A DNA stretch of 64,000 nt from Mesorhizobium_K sp040049215 (GTDB lineage: Bacteria > Pseudomonadota > Alphaproteobacteria > Rhizobiales > Rhizobiaceae), in assembly GCF_040049215.1 (NCBI RefSeq), contig NZ_JBDZDN010000002.1:434001-498000 (forward strand). Direction: 5' to 3'. Positions 1-9,218 of this stretch are shown here, in pieces. A program made the position numbers and the translations under genes. The stretch's first letter is position 1. The number at the start of each line of letters is the position of its first letter. The notes under the pieces are model-generated. The model ran no database searches. It was not told where the DNA came from and saw only the letters and a program-made list of their open reading frames with translations.

Positions 1-178
1 TCGCCTTGGAGAGGTCGACCCCGCGGTTCTTGCGCTTGCTGCGCGCCGAGACGGCGGTGACGACGATCGGCCGGCCGCACTGGCGGGTCAGCTCCGCGGC
101 CTTTTCGGACAGCACGCGCGCAACGCTCGCGCCGACCGTGCCCAGCCCCGCAATTCCCACACGCAATGCTTCAGCCAT
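1..178 (-). CDS. hom: Homoserine dehydrogenase, N-terminal part (cut by window edge)
   Basis: Reads leftward from an ATG at 178 and runs off the window. The visible 59 residues begin MAEALRVGIAGLGTVG, which contains the GxGxxG nucleotide-binding motif of a Rossmann fold in the form usual for homoserine dehydrogenase (NADPH-dependent conversion of aspartate semialdehyde to homoserine in threonine and methionine synthesis). It lies 46 bp downstream of the aminotransferase on the same strand, so the two are probably co-transcribed, an order common in rhizobia. The substrate-binding and ACT regions are outside the window, so the call rests on the N-terminus and on context. Confidence 0.85.
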   Translation of the reverse strand, partial: MAEALRVGIAGLGTVGASVARVLSEKAAELTRQCGRPIVVTAVSARSKRKNRGVDLSKA

Positions 179-224
179 TTGCCGAAAAGCCCCTCAAATC
201 AAATGCTTGCCAGGTGAATTTGAA

Positions 225-1442
225 TCAACGCCGCGTAGCGAGCGAAACCACGTTGTTCGGCTGCTTGGCCGACGACGCAAGGAAGCGCTTGATGTTGCGC
301 GCCGCCTGACGGATGCGATGCTCGTTCTCCACGAAGGCAAGACGGACATACTCGTCGCCATGCTCGCCAAAGCCGATGCCTGGCGCCACCGCAACGTCCG
401 CGTGCTCGATCAGCAGCTTCGAGAACTCCAGCGAGCCGAGATGCTTGAACGGCTCCGGGATCGGCGCCCAGGCGAACATCGAAGCCGCCGGCGGCGGGAT
501 ATCCCAGCCGGCGCGGCCGAAGGAATCGACCATCACGTCGCGGCGCTTGTGATAGACATCGCGCACTTCGGCGATGTCGGCCCCATCGCCGTTGAGCGCG
601 GCGGCGGCGGCAACCTGGATCGGCGTGAACGCACCATAGTCGAGATAGGACTTCACCCGCGTCAGCGCGGAGATCAGCCTCTCGTTGCCGACCGCGAACC
701 CCATGCGCCAGCCCGGCATGGAGAAGGTCTTGGACATCGAGGTGAACTCAACGGCGACGTCGATCGCGCCCGGCACCTGCAGCACCGAAGGCGGCGGGTT
801 GCCGTCGAAATAGATCTCGGAATAGGCGAGATCCGACAGGATGATCAGGTCGTTCTTGCGGGCGAAAGCGACCACGTCCTTGTAGAAATCGAGGCTCGCC
901 ACCAGCGCCGTCGGGTTCGATGGATAGTTGAGGATCAGCGCCAGCGGCTTCGGGATCGAGTGCCGGATGCCGCGCTCGAGCGCCGGGATGAAGCCGTCGT
1001 CGGGTTGGACCTGCAGCGAGCGGATAACGCCGCCGGACATGATGAAGCCGAAGGCATGGATCGGATAGGTCGGGTTGGGGCACAGGATCACATCGCCGGG
1101 CGCTGTGATCGCCTGCGCCATGTTGGCGAAGCCCTCCTTGGAGCCGAGCGTCGCCACTACCTGCTTGTCCGGGTCGAGCTTCACGCCGAAACGACGGGCG
1201 TAATAGTTGGCCTGGGCGCGGCGCAGCCCTGGAATGCCCCGCGACGAGGAGTAGCGATGCGTACGGGGGTCGCGCACGACCTCGCACAGCTTGTCGACGA
1301 TGGCCTTTGGCGTCGGAAGATCCGGATTGCCCATGCCGAGATCGATAATGTCGGCGCCAGCCGAGCGGGCACTGGCCTTCAGCCGGTTGACCTGCTCGAA
1401 GACGTAGGGCGGAAGGCGGCGGACCTTGTGAAACTCTTCCAT
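225..1442 (-). CDS. alaC: Class I/II aminotransferase, AlaC / LL-DAP aminotransferase type
   Basis: 405 residues, normal length for this fold type I PLP aminotransferase group. The N-terminus resembles E. coli AlaC closely (RLPPYVFEQVN, DLGMGNPDLPTPK, YSSSRGIPGLRRA). The PLP lysine is Lys238 in SMSKTFSMPGWRMGF; the SNPT segment and the late GIGFGEHGDEYVRLAF segment carry the other cofactor and substrate contacts. Family members use alanine/pyruvate and glutamate; automated annotation often calls rhizobial ones LL-diaminopimelate aminotransferase, and substrate cannot be settled from sequence. It precedes hom on the same strand, which fits amino-acid metabolism. Cytosolic, no signal peptide. 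Confidence 0.85.
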   Translation of the reverse strand: MEEFHKVRRLPPYVFEQVNRLKASARSAGADIIDLGMGNPDLPTPKAIVDKLCEVVRDPRTHRYSSSRGIPGLRRAQANYYARRFGVKLDPDKQVVATLGSKEGFANMAQAITAPGDVILCPNPTYPIHAFGFIMSGGVIRSLQVQPDDGFIPALERGIRHSIPKPLALILNYPSNPTALVASLDFYKDVVAFARKNDLIILSDLAYSEIYFDGNPPPSVLQVPGAIDVAVEFTSMSKTFSMPGWRMGFAVGNERLISALTRVKSYLDYGAFTPIQVAAAAALNGDGADIAEVRDVYHKRRDVMVDSFGRAGWDIPPPAASMFAWAPIPEPFKHLGSLEFSKLLIEHADVAVAPGIGFGEHGDEYVRLAFVENEHRIRQAARNIKRFLASSAKQPNNVVSLATRR

Positions 1443-1533
1443 GTCAGAAATCCAGGCGCGGAGGCGGTTGGCTCGGTGCGGCGCGATATATACCGATTTG
1501 GCCTAAGGGTCGAGTGCGCGGTGCGCCTAGTGC

Positions 1534-4500
1534 TCAAAACAGGTCGAAGTCGCCGAACACCTGGTTGCGCGCCAGCCAGGGCGTCTGGCTGCCGGCCGTT
1601 TCGGTGGCAACCGTAGCCTTCACCGTCCGGTAGAGTTCCACCAGGCTGATGCGTCCATTGCCATCCACATCGGTCACTGAGCGGTCGACGTCGAGCGCGC
1701 GCTCGAATGCCACCGAAAACAGACCGCCGCCGACAGCCGCGCTCTCCTGGCTCAACTGGCGGCCCTTGGATGCCGACAGGAGCACGATCCCCGACCCGCT
1801 CTGGGTGCTGAACTGGCGCACGACATCGTCGCTGGAAGCGATGCTCGCCCTACCGGACGCGCCTGCGTGGCATACGTCGAGAAGGACGATGACGCGCGCT
1901 TTCGCGGTGCTCACGACCGCACCGATTTCGTCGAAGTCGAAAGTCGTGCGCTCGATGTCGCCGAGATCAGTCTCCGGCAGCGCCAGCCGCAAGCCGCCGG
2001 CCGCAGACACGAGCCCGTGGCCGGCGAAGGAAAGCAGGATGGTGTCGTCGACCGTCGCTCCGCCGATGATCTTCCGGAGGTTGCCCCGCAACGTTTCCGG
2101 CGTGACCTGCCCATCGACCAGCGTTGCCATCTCCACGCTCTCGTAACGACGGGAAGCCCCGACTATCCCGGCAATGCGCCGCGCGTCGGCGGCGGCATAT
2201 TTCAGGTCTGCCCCAGTCATGTTCGGATATTTGTCTACGCCAACCGTCAGTCCGTAGAGCCGGCCCGCTGGTTTGGAGCTGGCTGGATCGCGCATCAACT
2301 CCAGCGGCGCGCTGGTGATGCCGTCGGCATCCGTTGCGACCAGTGTCAGAATGCCTTCAGTGGAATGTCGGTCGGCGGCGAAGTCCATAGCCCACTCCGT
2401 TCCGGACAGGTCGACGTGTTCGACCCGCCGGCCGCCGGCAAAGATCTGCAACGACCGCAGGCCGCGCGGACCACGCACGACGACGCGCAGCCCGCCGCCC
2501 GAGCCGGTTTCGGACACTGACACCGTTGGCGGGAACACCATTTCAGGTTTCGATGGCCGCCAACTGTCTTGCAGCACAGACTTTGCAAGTCCGGGTTCAC
2601 GAAGCCTGCTGCCGAACTGCGACAAAAGCTGGCGGCCGGGAATGCCAGGGATCTTCAACTGGACGTAGGCTGCGGCATCCTCCGACCCGTCGAAATAGCC
2701 ATCCTTGTCCATGACGACCAGTTCGCCGTCGGCGAAAATACCGCTCAACACTCGCGTCCCGTCCTTGCAGGAATATACCTCCACCGCCCCGCCGCGGTTA
2801 AGCTGAACGAGATGTTTGTAACCATTGGTCAGCGCAAGCCGCTCGATGGCAGCCTGGTTGTAGGGCTCGGGAACGGCGCATACCGGCGCCCATGTCTTGA
2901 GGTCGAACACGACAAGCCTGACGACGGGACGCGTGGCGACCAGCAGGTAGCGATTGTCTACGACCGAGACGATTGTGGGATCGGAAAACCCTGAGCCAAG
3001 ATTGCCGCGCAGGTCACCGCGCTGGATCAGACCGATCGGCCCGTCTTCGTAAAGCGCTTCCGCGCCAGCGCCAGGTGCCGCAAGAAGATCCGCATGCCGC
3101 AGATCCCCACTGTCTTCGCCCAACAGCGTAAAACTGAACCCGTGTCCCAGCCGCCCGGATTCGATGGTCTGGGTCAGCCAGTAGTTCTTGCCGCCACTCG
3201 ACCACGCCCAGGTATCGCGACCCTCGAGATTGAGGTCGATGAAGACAGGCTCATCGGGAAATATCTCAGGCGATGGCTGCGGAAACGGTTCCGTGTTGTA
3301 GGTCAGAGGCTCGTCCTCTGGCCAGACTTCGAACTTCGCCACCCGGCTGTCGTAGAGGCCGGCAAGTTTAGCCGAAATAGCGCTGAGGTCGGCTTCATCG
3401 ATTCCCGACCGCAACGTTCTTACTCCTACACCCAGTCGAAAACCGAGAGGGTCTGAGACACTGTCCGCGAGGCTAGAATCCGGGGCGATCAAGCTGATCG
3501 CGCTTCGGACCTGTGTGCCCGAGGCCTGATGCTCTGAAGCCGCAACCACGATATTCGTGCGCGTCGACTGCGTAGGCTCTTTCGAGAACTCGATGAACCC
3601 ATCGTCATCGTCCTCTTCGGCGGTGGTGGCCTGGGTAGCTTGTTCGGGAACGTCGTCGGGATCTCTCAACTTTCGGAACACTTCTGTGTCCCAATAATCG
3701 TATGTCTTTCTCAGATCGTGCGCGTTCCATCCCACAACCCGCGGCTCCTGCAGGCCAAAGTCCGAGCGCAGAATGGTGTCGAGTTCATCGCTCCGGGTCG
3801 TCGCGATCATCGGGCTCTTCATGCCAAGGTCGATCACCACGCCAGCCGCCTCTTCGTCCAGCACGATGCTTTCGCCATCAGACAGGCCGGCCATGAATGC
3901 CGCGACACCGCCCTCCAGCGATATCTGCATCTGCCAGACCTCGCTGCCTTGGGTGAAAGACCCCGCTCCTTCGCCCGGATCGATGTCTTCGGATTTCGGG
4001 TCCAGACCGGCATGGATTGGATTGTCCGGCTCAGGCGTGTCATCCTCCTTGAAGCCAGTCAGCAGCGCTATCTTCGGCGCTTCCTCGACAGCGTGGCGGC
4101 GTCCGTGCAGCATGCGCACGACCTGCATGCCGCCTCCCCATTCCTGATCGAGATAGAGGAAACTGTCGGCGTGGCTCCAATACATGCCGACGCCTTGGAA
4201 CCTTCCCACCCGCCGCTCGGCCAGAAGGTCGAATACATCGCTGATCTGGGCTTCATCGGTCGACACCGACAGGAATCGGCCGGTCGGCGAAAAGACAGGC
4301 TCCCGTCCGGTCGTCTGAAGCACCACCTCGCCCGTCGTCCGGTTCGAAACTTCGACAAACCTGCCGTAGATCCTGGCCAGAAACGCTCCCTGGTTGGGCA
4401 CGATCTCGGCGTCCGCCGTGACGACCGCAAACTCGTCGCGCACAACGAGCTTCGGCGTTCCGGGCAGCACATCGACAATGCGCTTGCCAACAAAACGTGA

Positions 4501-4992
4501 AATCCTTTCGCCGCACGGGTCGGCCTGAACAATCGCCCACTCGATTTCCATGCCCCCTGCGCGATAGGCGAGGAAATCGATCTTGCCGGTCAGCTGCGCG
4601 AAGCGCGTCATCAGCGGGACGATTGCCCGGACCCGGTTCTGGCCGAACTTCATCTCGAAAGGCCCGCGCGCGCCGGGCGTCAACGCATAGAAACCGCGCC
4701 CCTCGAACCGAGTGGCCTCGGGCGCCAGGAAAACGAGATATGCCGGCACCTCGAAAGCGGCCGGTCCGCGCGGCGCCTTTTCGGTGACGCGCCACTCGAA
4801 GGTCATCGGCTCGCCGACTACTGCCTTGTCGGAGCGGCGGGCCATGTGAAGAGTAAATGCCGGCTCCGGCCACCCCGCCGTGCAGGATTCGTCCGCAGCG
4901 GCGGCGGGATATGCCGCCGAAAACATGCCGAACAACAACACCCACAGGTACAGCATGCCGCCGCACCAATCCGCACCGAGACGCGAGCCCAT
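1534..4992 (-). CDS. Secreted caspase-family (peptidase C14) protein with N-terminal beta-propeller-like region
   Basis: 1152 residues. An N-terminal hydrophobic stretch ending in AAYPAAAADES looks like a Sec signal peptide; an alternative ATG at 4956 would start directly at it. The middle (about residues 150-800) has WD/propeller-like segments such as FSPTGRFLSV. From about residue 910 there is a caspase-like p20 domain: YGLTVGVDKYP, then LLSFAGHGL with the likely catalytic His near 992, then VIVLLDVCHAGASGR with the likely Cys near 1041. After it DVDGNGRISLVE (about 1108-1119) matches an EF-hand calcium loop. Known bacterial caspase homologues are cysteine proteases with basic or other specificity; the substrate here is unknown. 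Transcribed alone, convergent with nothing obvious. Confidence 0.82.
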   Translation of the reverse strand: MGSRLGADWCGGMLYLWVLLFGMFSAAYPAAAADESCTAGWPEPAFTLHMARRSDKAVVGEPMTFEWRVTEKAPRGPAAFEVPAYLVFLAPEATRFEGRGFYALTPGARGPFEMKFGQNRVRAIVPLMTRFAQLTGKIDFLAYRAGGMEIEWAIVQADPCGERISRFVGKRIVDVLPGTPKLVVRDEFAVVTADAEIVPNQGAFLARIYGRFVEVSNRTTGEVVLQTTGREPVFSPTGRFLSVSTDEAQISDVFDLLAERRVGRFQGVGMYWSHADSFLYLDQEWGGGMQVVRMLHGRRHAVEEAPKIALLTGFKEDDTPEPDNPIHAGLDPKSEDIDPGEGAGSFTQGSEVWQMQISLEGGVAAFMAGLSDGESIVLDEEAAGVVIDLGMKSPMIATTRSDELDTILRSDFGLQEPRVVGWNAHDLRKTYDYWDTEVFRKLRDPDDVPEQATQATTAEEDDDDGFIEFSKEPTQSTRTNIVVAASEHQASGTQVRSAISLIAPDSSLADSVSDPLGFRLGVGVRTLRSGIDEADLSAISAKLAGLYDSRVAKFEVWPEDEPLTYNTEPFPQPSPEIFPDEPVFIDLNLEGRDTWAWSSGGKNYWLTQTIESGRLGHGFSFTLLGEDSGDLRHADLLAAPGAGAEALYEDGPIGLIQRGDLRGNLGSGFSDPTIVSVVDNRYLLVATRPVVRLVVFDLKTWAPVCAVPEPYNQAAIERLALTNGYKHLVQLNRGGAVEVYSCKDGTRVLSGIFADGELVVMDKDGYFDGSEDAAAYVQLKIPGIPGRQLLSQFGSRLREPGLAKSVLQDSWRPSKPEMVFPPTVSVSETGSGGGLRVVVRGPRGLRSLQIFAGGRRVEHVDLSGTEWAMDFAADRHSTEGILTLVATDADGITSAPLELMRDPASSKPAGRLYGLTVGVDKYPNMTGADLKYAAADARRIAGIVGASRRYESVEMATLVDGQVTPETLRGNLRKIIGGATVDDTILLSFAGHGLVSAAGGLRLALPETDLGDIERTTFDFDEIGAVVSTAKARVIVLLDVCHAGASGRASIASSDDVVRQFSTQSGSGIVLLSASKGRQLSQESAAVGGGLFSVAFERALDVDRSVTDVDGNGRISLVELYRTVKATVATETAGSQTPWLARNQVFGDFDLF

Positions 4993-5077
4993 ACGCCCCC
5001 AGGAAGTCTCTCAGCCCAAATATTCTAAATCCGGCATCGTGCGCGCCAACCACGCTTTTGACGGCGCCGGCCAGCCG

Positions 5078-5446
5078 TCACTGACCCTCGATGACTTTCA
5101 AAGTCTCATCCTGCTCATCCTGCAGGAGTTGCAGGCGCTTACGTTTGGCTTCGGGCGACTCTACCGCGGTGGCGCCCGGATTCTGCCGCTGCTGCACGGC
5201 GTGAAGCTGCGCGAGCTTTGCCTGCTTCTCATCCTCGGTGAACTGCGCGGTCGCCGCCTGCGGCGGGATGTTCAGATTGGGGAAGGTCCCGGTATCCGTC
5301 GGGCCGCCGCTGCGGCCTTCCGCCATCGCCACGTCGTCGACTGTCGTGGTGCTGCAGGCGGTGGCGAAGAGGGCCAACGCTGCGGCTGCGACGCCGATAC
5401 CAGGGAAAATCCCCCCGCTTTTACGATATGTCATATCTTCGCCCAT
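5078..5446 (-). CDS. Small predicted lipoprotein of unknown function
   Basis: 122 residues. A hydrophobic N-terminus ends in LALFATACSTTT, a weak lipobox with Cys about 31, so it is probably exported and lipid-anchored. The rest is hydrophilic, with a Glu/Lys/Gln-rich C-terminal half likely to be helical. The start is uncertain: ATG 5446 or ATG 5434 are both possible and neither has a strong Shine-Dalgarno. It is divergent from phaC. I do not recognise a named family; export is inferred from the N-terminus only. Confidence 0.6.
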   Translation of the reverse strand: MGEDMTYRKSGGIFPGIGVAAAALALFATACSTTTVDDVAMAEGRSGGPTDTGTFPNLNIPPQAATAQFTEDEKQAKLAQLHAVQQRQNPGATAVESPEAKRKRLQLLQDEQDETLKVIEGQ

Positions 5447-5587
5447 ACCTCAGCAATAGAACGCATTGGACGTCCCATGCTAATATGTCAAGAAAACGCG
5501 CTGGTGTCGTGATTTCGAAGTTCGTTGGTTTCGATCTGACGCTTCCAAACGGGACGCCGGCGTAGACCAAGGAGGAACGCTTTCAAC

Positions 5588-7420
5588 ATGGCCAAGGCAG
5601 CCGAGCCGGGCAAGGCCGATGCAGGCGAAGCTCCGGATGTCGACCAGTATATCGTCAAGGACCCGGAACGCTTCGCGCTCAACCTCGCCCGCATGATCGA
5701 GCAGGCGGGCAAGGCTGCCTCGGCCTGGGTGGAGCCGCGCGAGCGCGGTGAACTCAGAGATTCCGTCGCCGAGCCGATGGCGGACATGGTCAAGACCTTC
5801 TCCAAGGTCACCGAATACTGGCTGTCGGATCCATCGCGCGCGCTCGAGGCGCAGACGCGCCTGTTTGCGGGATATCTCACCGTGTGGGGCAATGCCATCA
5901 GTCGCGCCAGGACAGGCGAAGAGCCTTCCGAGGCCGTGGCGCCCGACCGCGGCGACAAGCGCTTTCAGGATCCCGAATGGGGCAAGAACGCCTTCTTCGA
6001 TTTCCTGAAGCAGGTCTATCTGGTCACATCGCGCTGGGCGAACGACCTCGTCGAGCGGGCCGACGGGCTGGACGAGCACACGCGCCACAAGGCGAGCTTC
6101 TATGTCAGGCAGGTTTCCAACGCGATCTCGCCGTCGAACTTCATCCTGACCAACCCCGAACTTTTCCGCGAGACCATCGCCTCCAACGGCGACAACCTCG
6201 TGCGCGGCATGAAGATGCTCGCCGAGGACATCGCGGCCGGCAAGGGCGACCTGAAGCTCAGGCAGGCCGACTATTCGCGTTTCGAGGTCGGCAAGAACAT
6301 CGCGACAACCCCCGGCAAGATCGTCGGCCGCAGCGACGTCGCCGAGATCATCCAGTACGATCCGGCGACCGAAACGGTGCTCAAGCGGCCGCTGCTGATC
6401 TGCCCGCCCTGGATCAACAAGTTCTACATCCTCGACCTCAACCCGGAAAAATCCTTCATCCGCTGGGCAGTCGAGCAGGGCCACACGGTGTTCGTCGTCT
6501 CCTGGGTCAATCCTGATGAACGCCACGGCGCCAAGAACTGGGAAGCCTATATCCGCGAGGGCCTGCAATACGGCCTCGACATGATCGAGAAAGCGACCGG
6601 CGAGCGTGAGGTGAACGCCGTCGGCTACTGTGTGGGTGGCACGCTGCTCGCCGCCGCACTGGCGCTGATGGCGCAGGAAGGCGACGACCGCATCCGCTCG
6701 GCCACCTTCTTCGCCACGCAGGTCGACTTCACCTATGCGGGCGACCTCAAGGTCTTCGTCGACGAGGATCAGATCGCAGCCGTCGAGCGCTCGATGGGTG
6801 GGAAGGGCTATCTCGACGGCACCAAGATGGCCACCGCCTTCAACATGCTGCGCTCCGGCGACCTGATCTGGCCTTACGTGGTCAACAACTACATGCGCGG
6901 CAAGGATCCCCTGCCCTTCGATCTGCTCTACTGGAACGCGGATTCGACGCGTATGGCGGCAGCCAACCACTCCTACTATCTGCGCAACTGCTATCTCGAA
7001 AACACGCTGTCGCAGGGCAAGATGGAATTGGCGGGACACACCCTGTCCCTCTCCGACATCAAAATCCCCATCTACAACCTCGCCACCAGGGACGACCATA
7101 TCGCGCCGGCGCTCTCGGTCTTCCTCGGCTCGAAATTTTTCGGCGGCAAGGTCGACTACGTGCTCACAGGATCTGGCCACATTGCCGGCGTGGTGAATCC
7201 GCCGCAGTCGAAGAAATACCAGTACTGGACCGGCGGCAAGCCGGTCGGGAGCTTCGACGACTGGATCGCCAAGGCCACCGAAACGCCGGGTTCATGGTGG
7301 CCGCACTGGCAGGAATGGATCCTCAAGCAGGACGAACGGCGCGTGAAGGCGAGGAAGCCCGGCAAGGGAGTCAAGGTTCTGGGCGACGCGCCCGGTACCT
7401 ATGTGAAGGTTCGCGTGTAA
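5588..7420 (+). CDS. phaC: Class I poly(3-hydroxyalkanoate) synthase PhaC
   Basis: 610 residues, typical of class I synthases (polymerise 3-hydroxyacyl-CoA into PHA at the granule surface). The alpha/beta-hydrolase core contains the lipase-like box GYCVGGT with the nucleophile Cys348. The other triad members are the Asp in TRDDHIAP (about 504) and the His in GSGHIAG (about 529). The family signatures RPLLICPPWINKFYILDL and SWVNPDE are present. AAGGAGGA lies 11 bp before the ATG. No phaA, phaB, phaR or phasin gene adjoins it here, so the rest of the PHA pathway must be elsewhere. Confidence 0.97.
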   Translation: MAKAAEPGKADAGEAPDVDQYIVKDPERFALNLARMIEQAGKAASAWVEPRERGELRDSVAEPMADMVKTFSKVTEYWLSDPSRALEAQTRLFAGYLTVWGNAISRARTGEEPSEAVAPDRGDKRFQDPEWGKNAFFDFLKQVYLVTSRWANDLVERADGLDEHTRHKASFYVRQVSNAISPSNFILTNPELFRETIASNGDNLVRGMKMLAEDIAAGKGDLKLRQADYSRFEVGKNIATTPGKIVGRSDVAEIIQYDPATETVLKRPLLICPPWINKFYILDLNPEKSFIRWAVEQGHTVFVVSWVNPDERHGAKNWEAYIREGLQYGLDMIEKATGEREVNAVGYCVGGTLLAAALALMAQEGDDRIRSATFFATQVDFTYAGDLKVFVDEDQIAAVERSMGGKGYLDGTKMATAFNMLRSGDLIWPYVVNNYMRGKDPLPFDLLYWNADSTRMAAANHSYYLRNCYLENTLSQGKMELAGHTLSLSDIKIPIYNLATRDDHIAPALSVFLGSKFFGGKVDYVLTGSGHIAGVVNPPQSKKYQYWTGGKPVGSFDDWIAKATETPGSWWPHWQEWILKQDERRVKARKPGKGVKVLGDAPGTYVKVRV

Positions 7421-7605
7421 CATTCTTTGATACCGCAAACATTGACCCGCATGGCCAAAGCGGGCGAAAAGGTGGCAGTCTGATTTGTTGAATGGCTGCA
7501 AACTGGGGCAGTGCTGTAGAGATTGAGTCGGCGCCGGGGACGGTCGGGATGACCGCCGGACGCACGCAAGACCCGGGGCAGCGCGGACGTGAGCAGGGGG
7601 AACGT

Positions 7606-8760
7606 TTGAATTCAGGAACGGGCCCAGCAAGGGGAAGACGCAGCGCAGCCGTTGCGGCGCTTCTTGCCGTGCTTCTCGCTTCCTGTTCTTCGACCGGCGA
7701 GCCGTCTATGGAACTTGCCCAGACCGGCGCCGAGGCCGGCGCGCCTGCGGTCGACCTGAACCTGGATGGATCAGGAGGCGTCACGCCTCCAGGCGAAGGC
7801 GACGCCAGCCTGCCGGTACAGGCCACCCTCCCTGCAGCGAAACCCGACGAGACCAAGACAGCCGAGGCCAAAGCGCCCACGACTGAAGCGCAGAAAGCCG
7901 CCGATGCGGCGCTGATTGCCGCCAAGGGCGAGCCGCCGACAGCGGCAAAGGCCGAGGCGGTTGCGGTCGCCAAGCCGGCCGAGGTTCCGGCGAGCGGCCA
8001 AATACTCGAGAACGGCGGCCCGATCCTGACCGCCGGGACGATGCCCACAACTCCGATCGAGCCCAAGAAGAAAAGCTTCCTCTCCTCGTTCTTTGGTTCG
8101 ACCCCGGCGAAAGCCGATTCCGCGCCGACGCCGGTGCGCGAAGCCAAGGCGAAGCCCATCATCACGCTTCCCGACGCCGGGGCGGAAAAGCAGAAGCAAG
8201 ACGCCGAATTGCGCTTCGCTTCGCTCGGCGCCGAGGACGACGGTATCGACGATGGCGCCGGCGACTTCTCGCTGCCCGGCGTGCGCAAGACCAATCTGTT
8301 CGAGATCAAGCGCAAATCCGGCATAGACGACGACAGCGACATCGATGTCTACGAGGATGAGGGCGGCTCGTATGACGTGGCCTCCGCTGCCGGCCTGGCG
8401 CGTCTCGCGCCCAACGGCCTGCTGAAGCAGCGTGAGAGCGTCGACACCGCCTGCCTGAAGCCCAAGCTGGTGCGCATGCTCAAGCAGGTCGAGCGCCATT
8501 TCGGCAAGCGGCTGGTCGTGACTTCCGGCTACCGCAGCCCCGCGTACAACAAGAAGGTTCGCGGCGCCGAAAAATCGCAGCACATGTATTGCGCCGCAGT
8601 CGACGTGCAGCTTCCCGGCGTCAGCAAGTGGGAACTCGCCAAATATGTGCGCGCGATGCCGGGCCGCGGCGGCGTCGGCACCTATTGCCACGGCTCGATC
8701 CACATCGACGTCGGGCCGGAGCGCGACTGGAACTGGAAGTGCGGACGCCGCAAAGCCTGA
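7606..8760 (+). CDS. Lipoprotein with C-terminal peptidase M15A (D,D-carboxypeptidase-like) domain
   Basis: I place the start at TTG 7606, because AGGGGGA lies 5 bp upstream and the product then begins with a short basic segment and a clean lipoprotein signal ending LLAVLLASC. The same frame stays open back to ATG 7492, but that would bury the signal. From TTG the protein has 384 residues. Lipidated Cys is followed by a long Ala/Pro/Glu/Lys-rich linker, and the last 110 residues form an M15A-like domain: VTSGYRSPAYN, SQHMYCAAVDVQ (SxHxxGxAxD-like zinc motif) and GSIHIDVG with the second zinc His. Such proteins trim or bind peptidoglycan in the periplasm. Substrate is not predictable. Confidence 0.8.
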   Translation: MNSGTGPARGRRSAAVAALLAVLLASCSSTGEPSMELAQTGAEAGAPAVDLNLDGSGGVTPPGEGDASLPVQATLPAAKPDETKTAEAKAPTTEAQKAADAALIAAKGEPPTAAKAEAVAVAKPAEVPASGQILENGGPILTAGTMPTTPIEPKKKSFLSSFFGSTPAKADSAPTPVREAKAKPIITLPDAGAEKQKQDAELRFASLGAEDDGIDDGAGDFSLPGVRKTNLFEIKRKSGIDDDSDIDVYEDEGGSYDVASAAGLARLAPNGLLKQRESVDTACLKPKLVRMLKQVERHFGKRLVVTSGYRSPAYNKKVRGAEKSQHMYCAAVDVQLPGVSKWELAKYVRAMPGRGGVGTYCHGSIHIDVGPERDWNWKCGRRKA

Positions 8761-8901
8761 GGGGCAGCAGGCAAGACGGTCCAAGATGCATGATGCGCCG
8801 GAAGCGTCGCACACAGGCACCGGCGAAAAAGTTTAGGGAAGTGTGCGTTTGACGGGTTGCCGCCCGCCGGCAACGCAATTATAAGGCGCTTCGTCCAAGG
8901 C

Positions 8902-8976
8902 GCGCCCTTCGTCTATCGGTTAGGACACCGCCCTTTCACGGCGGTAAGAGGAGTTCGATTCTCCTAGGGCGTACCA
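8902..8976 (+). tRNA. tRNA-Glu (anticodon TTC)
   Basis: Cloverleaf can be drawn by eye. Acceptor arm GCGCCCT pairs with AGGGCGT (first pair G-U), the anticodon stem is CCGCC/GGCGG with loop CTTTCAC giving anticodon TTC, and the T arm contains GTTCGATTC. The CCA end is encoded at 8974-8976. The sequence just after it starts the accessory stretch holding the first precursor-like cluster. Confidence 0.97.
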
Positions 8977-9047
8977 ATAATTTCAAAGACTTATGCGCTC
9001 CCCGCCCAATCATCGAATAACAGACGCCAGTGCATCGGCACGCGCTT

Positions 9048-9086
9048 GAGGGCGAAGGCGGCATCATCGACTACAACGAGATGTGA
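9048..9086 (+). pseudogene. Coding fragment ending EGEGGIIDYNEM, duplicated at 62.7 kb
   Basis: The frame GAG..ATG-TGA reads EGEGGIIDYNEM then stop. Upstream the frame is closed by TAA within about 25 bp and no start is evident, so this is best read as the 3' end of a decayed gene. A near-identical ending, EGEGGIIDNNEM, occurs on the minus strand at 62676-62756 beside the other precursor cluster, which argues that both loci descend from one segment. No function can be given. Confidence 0.4.
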
Positions 9087-9090
9087 TGGA

Positions 9091-9134
9091 AGAGCCCGCC
9101 GCTGCTTTGTGGCGGCGGAAAGGCGGCGGGCTCT
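9091..9134 (+). repeat. GC-rich hairpin, 11-bp stem
   Basis: AGAGCCCGCCG at 9091-9101 pairs with CGGCGGGCTCT at 9124-9134, with a competing inner pairing CCGCC/GGCGG. It lies just after the GEGGIID fragment. There is only TTGATG after the stem, so it is a weak terminator candidate; a structural role is inferred. Confidence 0.45.
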
Positions 9135-9218
9135 TGATGCCTTTGCGGGACATCAATGACAAGAACGATATCGCTGAAATAAAGTTGCCTACTGCCTCAA
9201 CGACCGTTGGGTCCATAG

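Noticed and set aside
5480..7180. Long minus-strand open frame opposite phaC
   Set aside because: Arg/Val/Asp-rich translation typical of the antisense of a high-GC gene; phaC on the plus strand has full motifs and a ribosome site.
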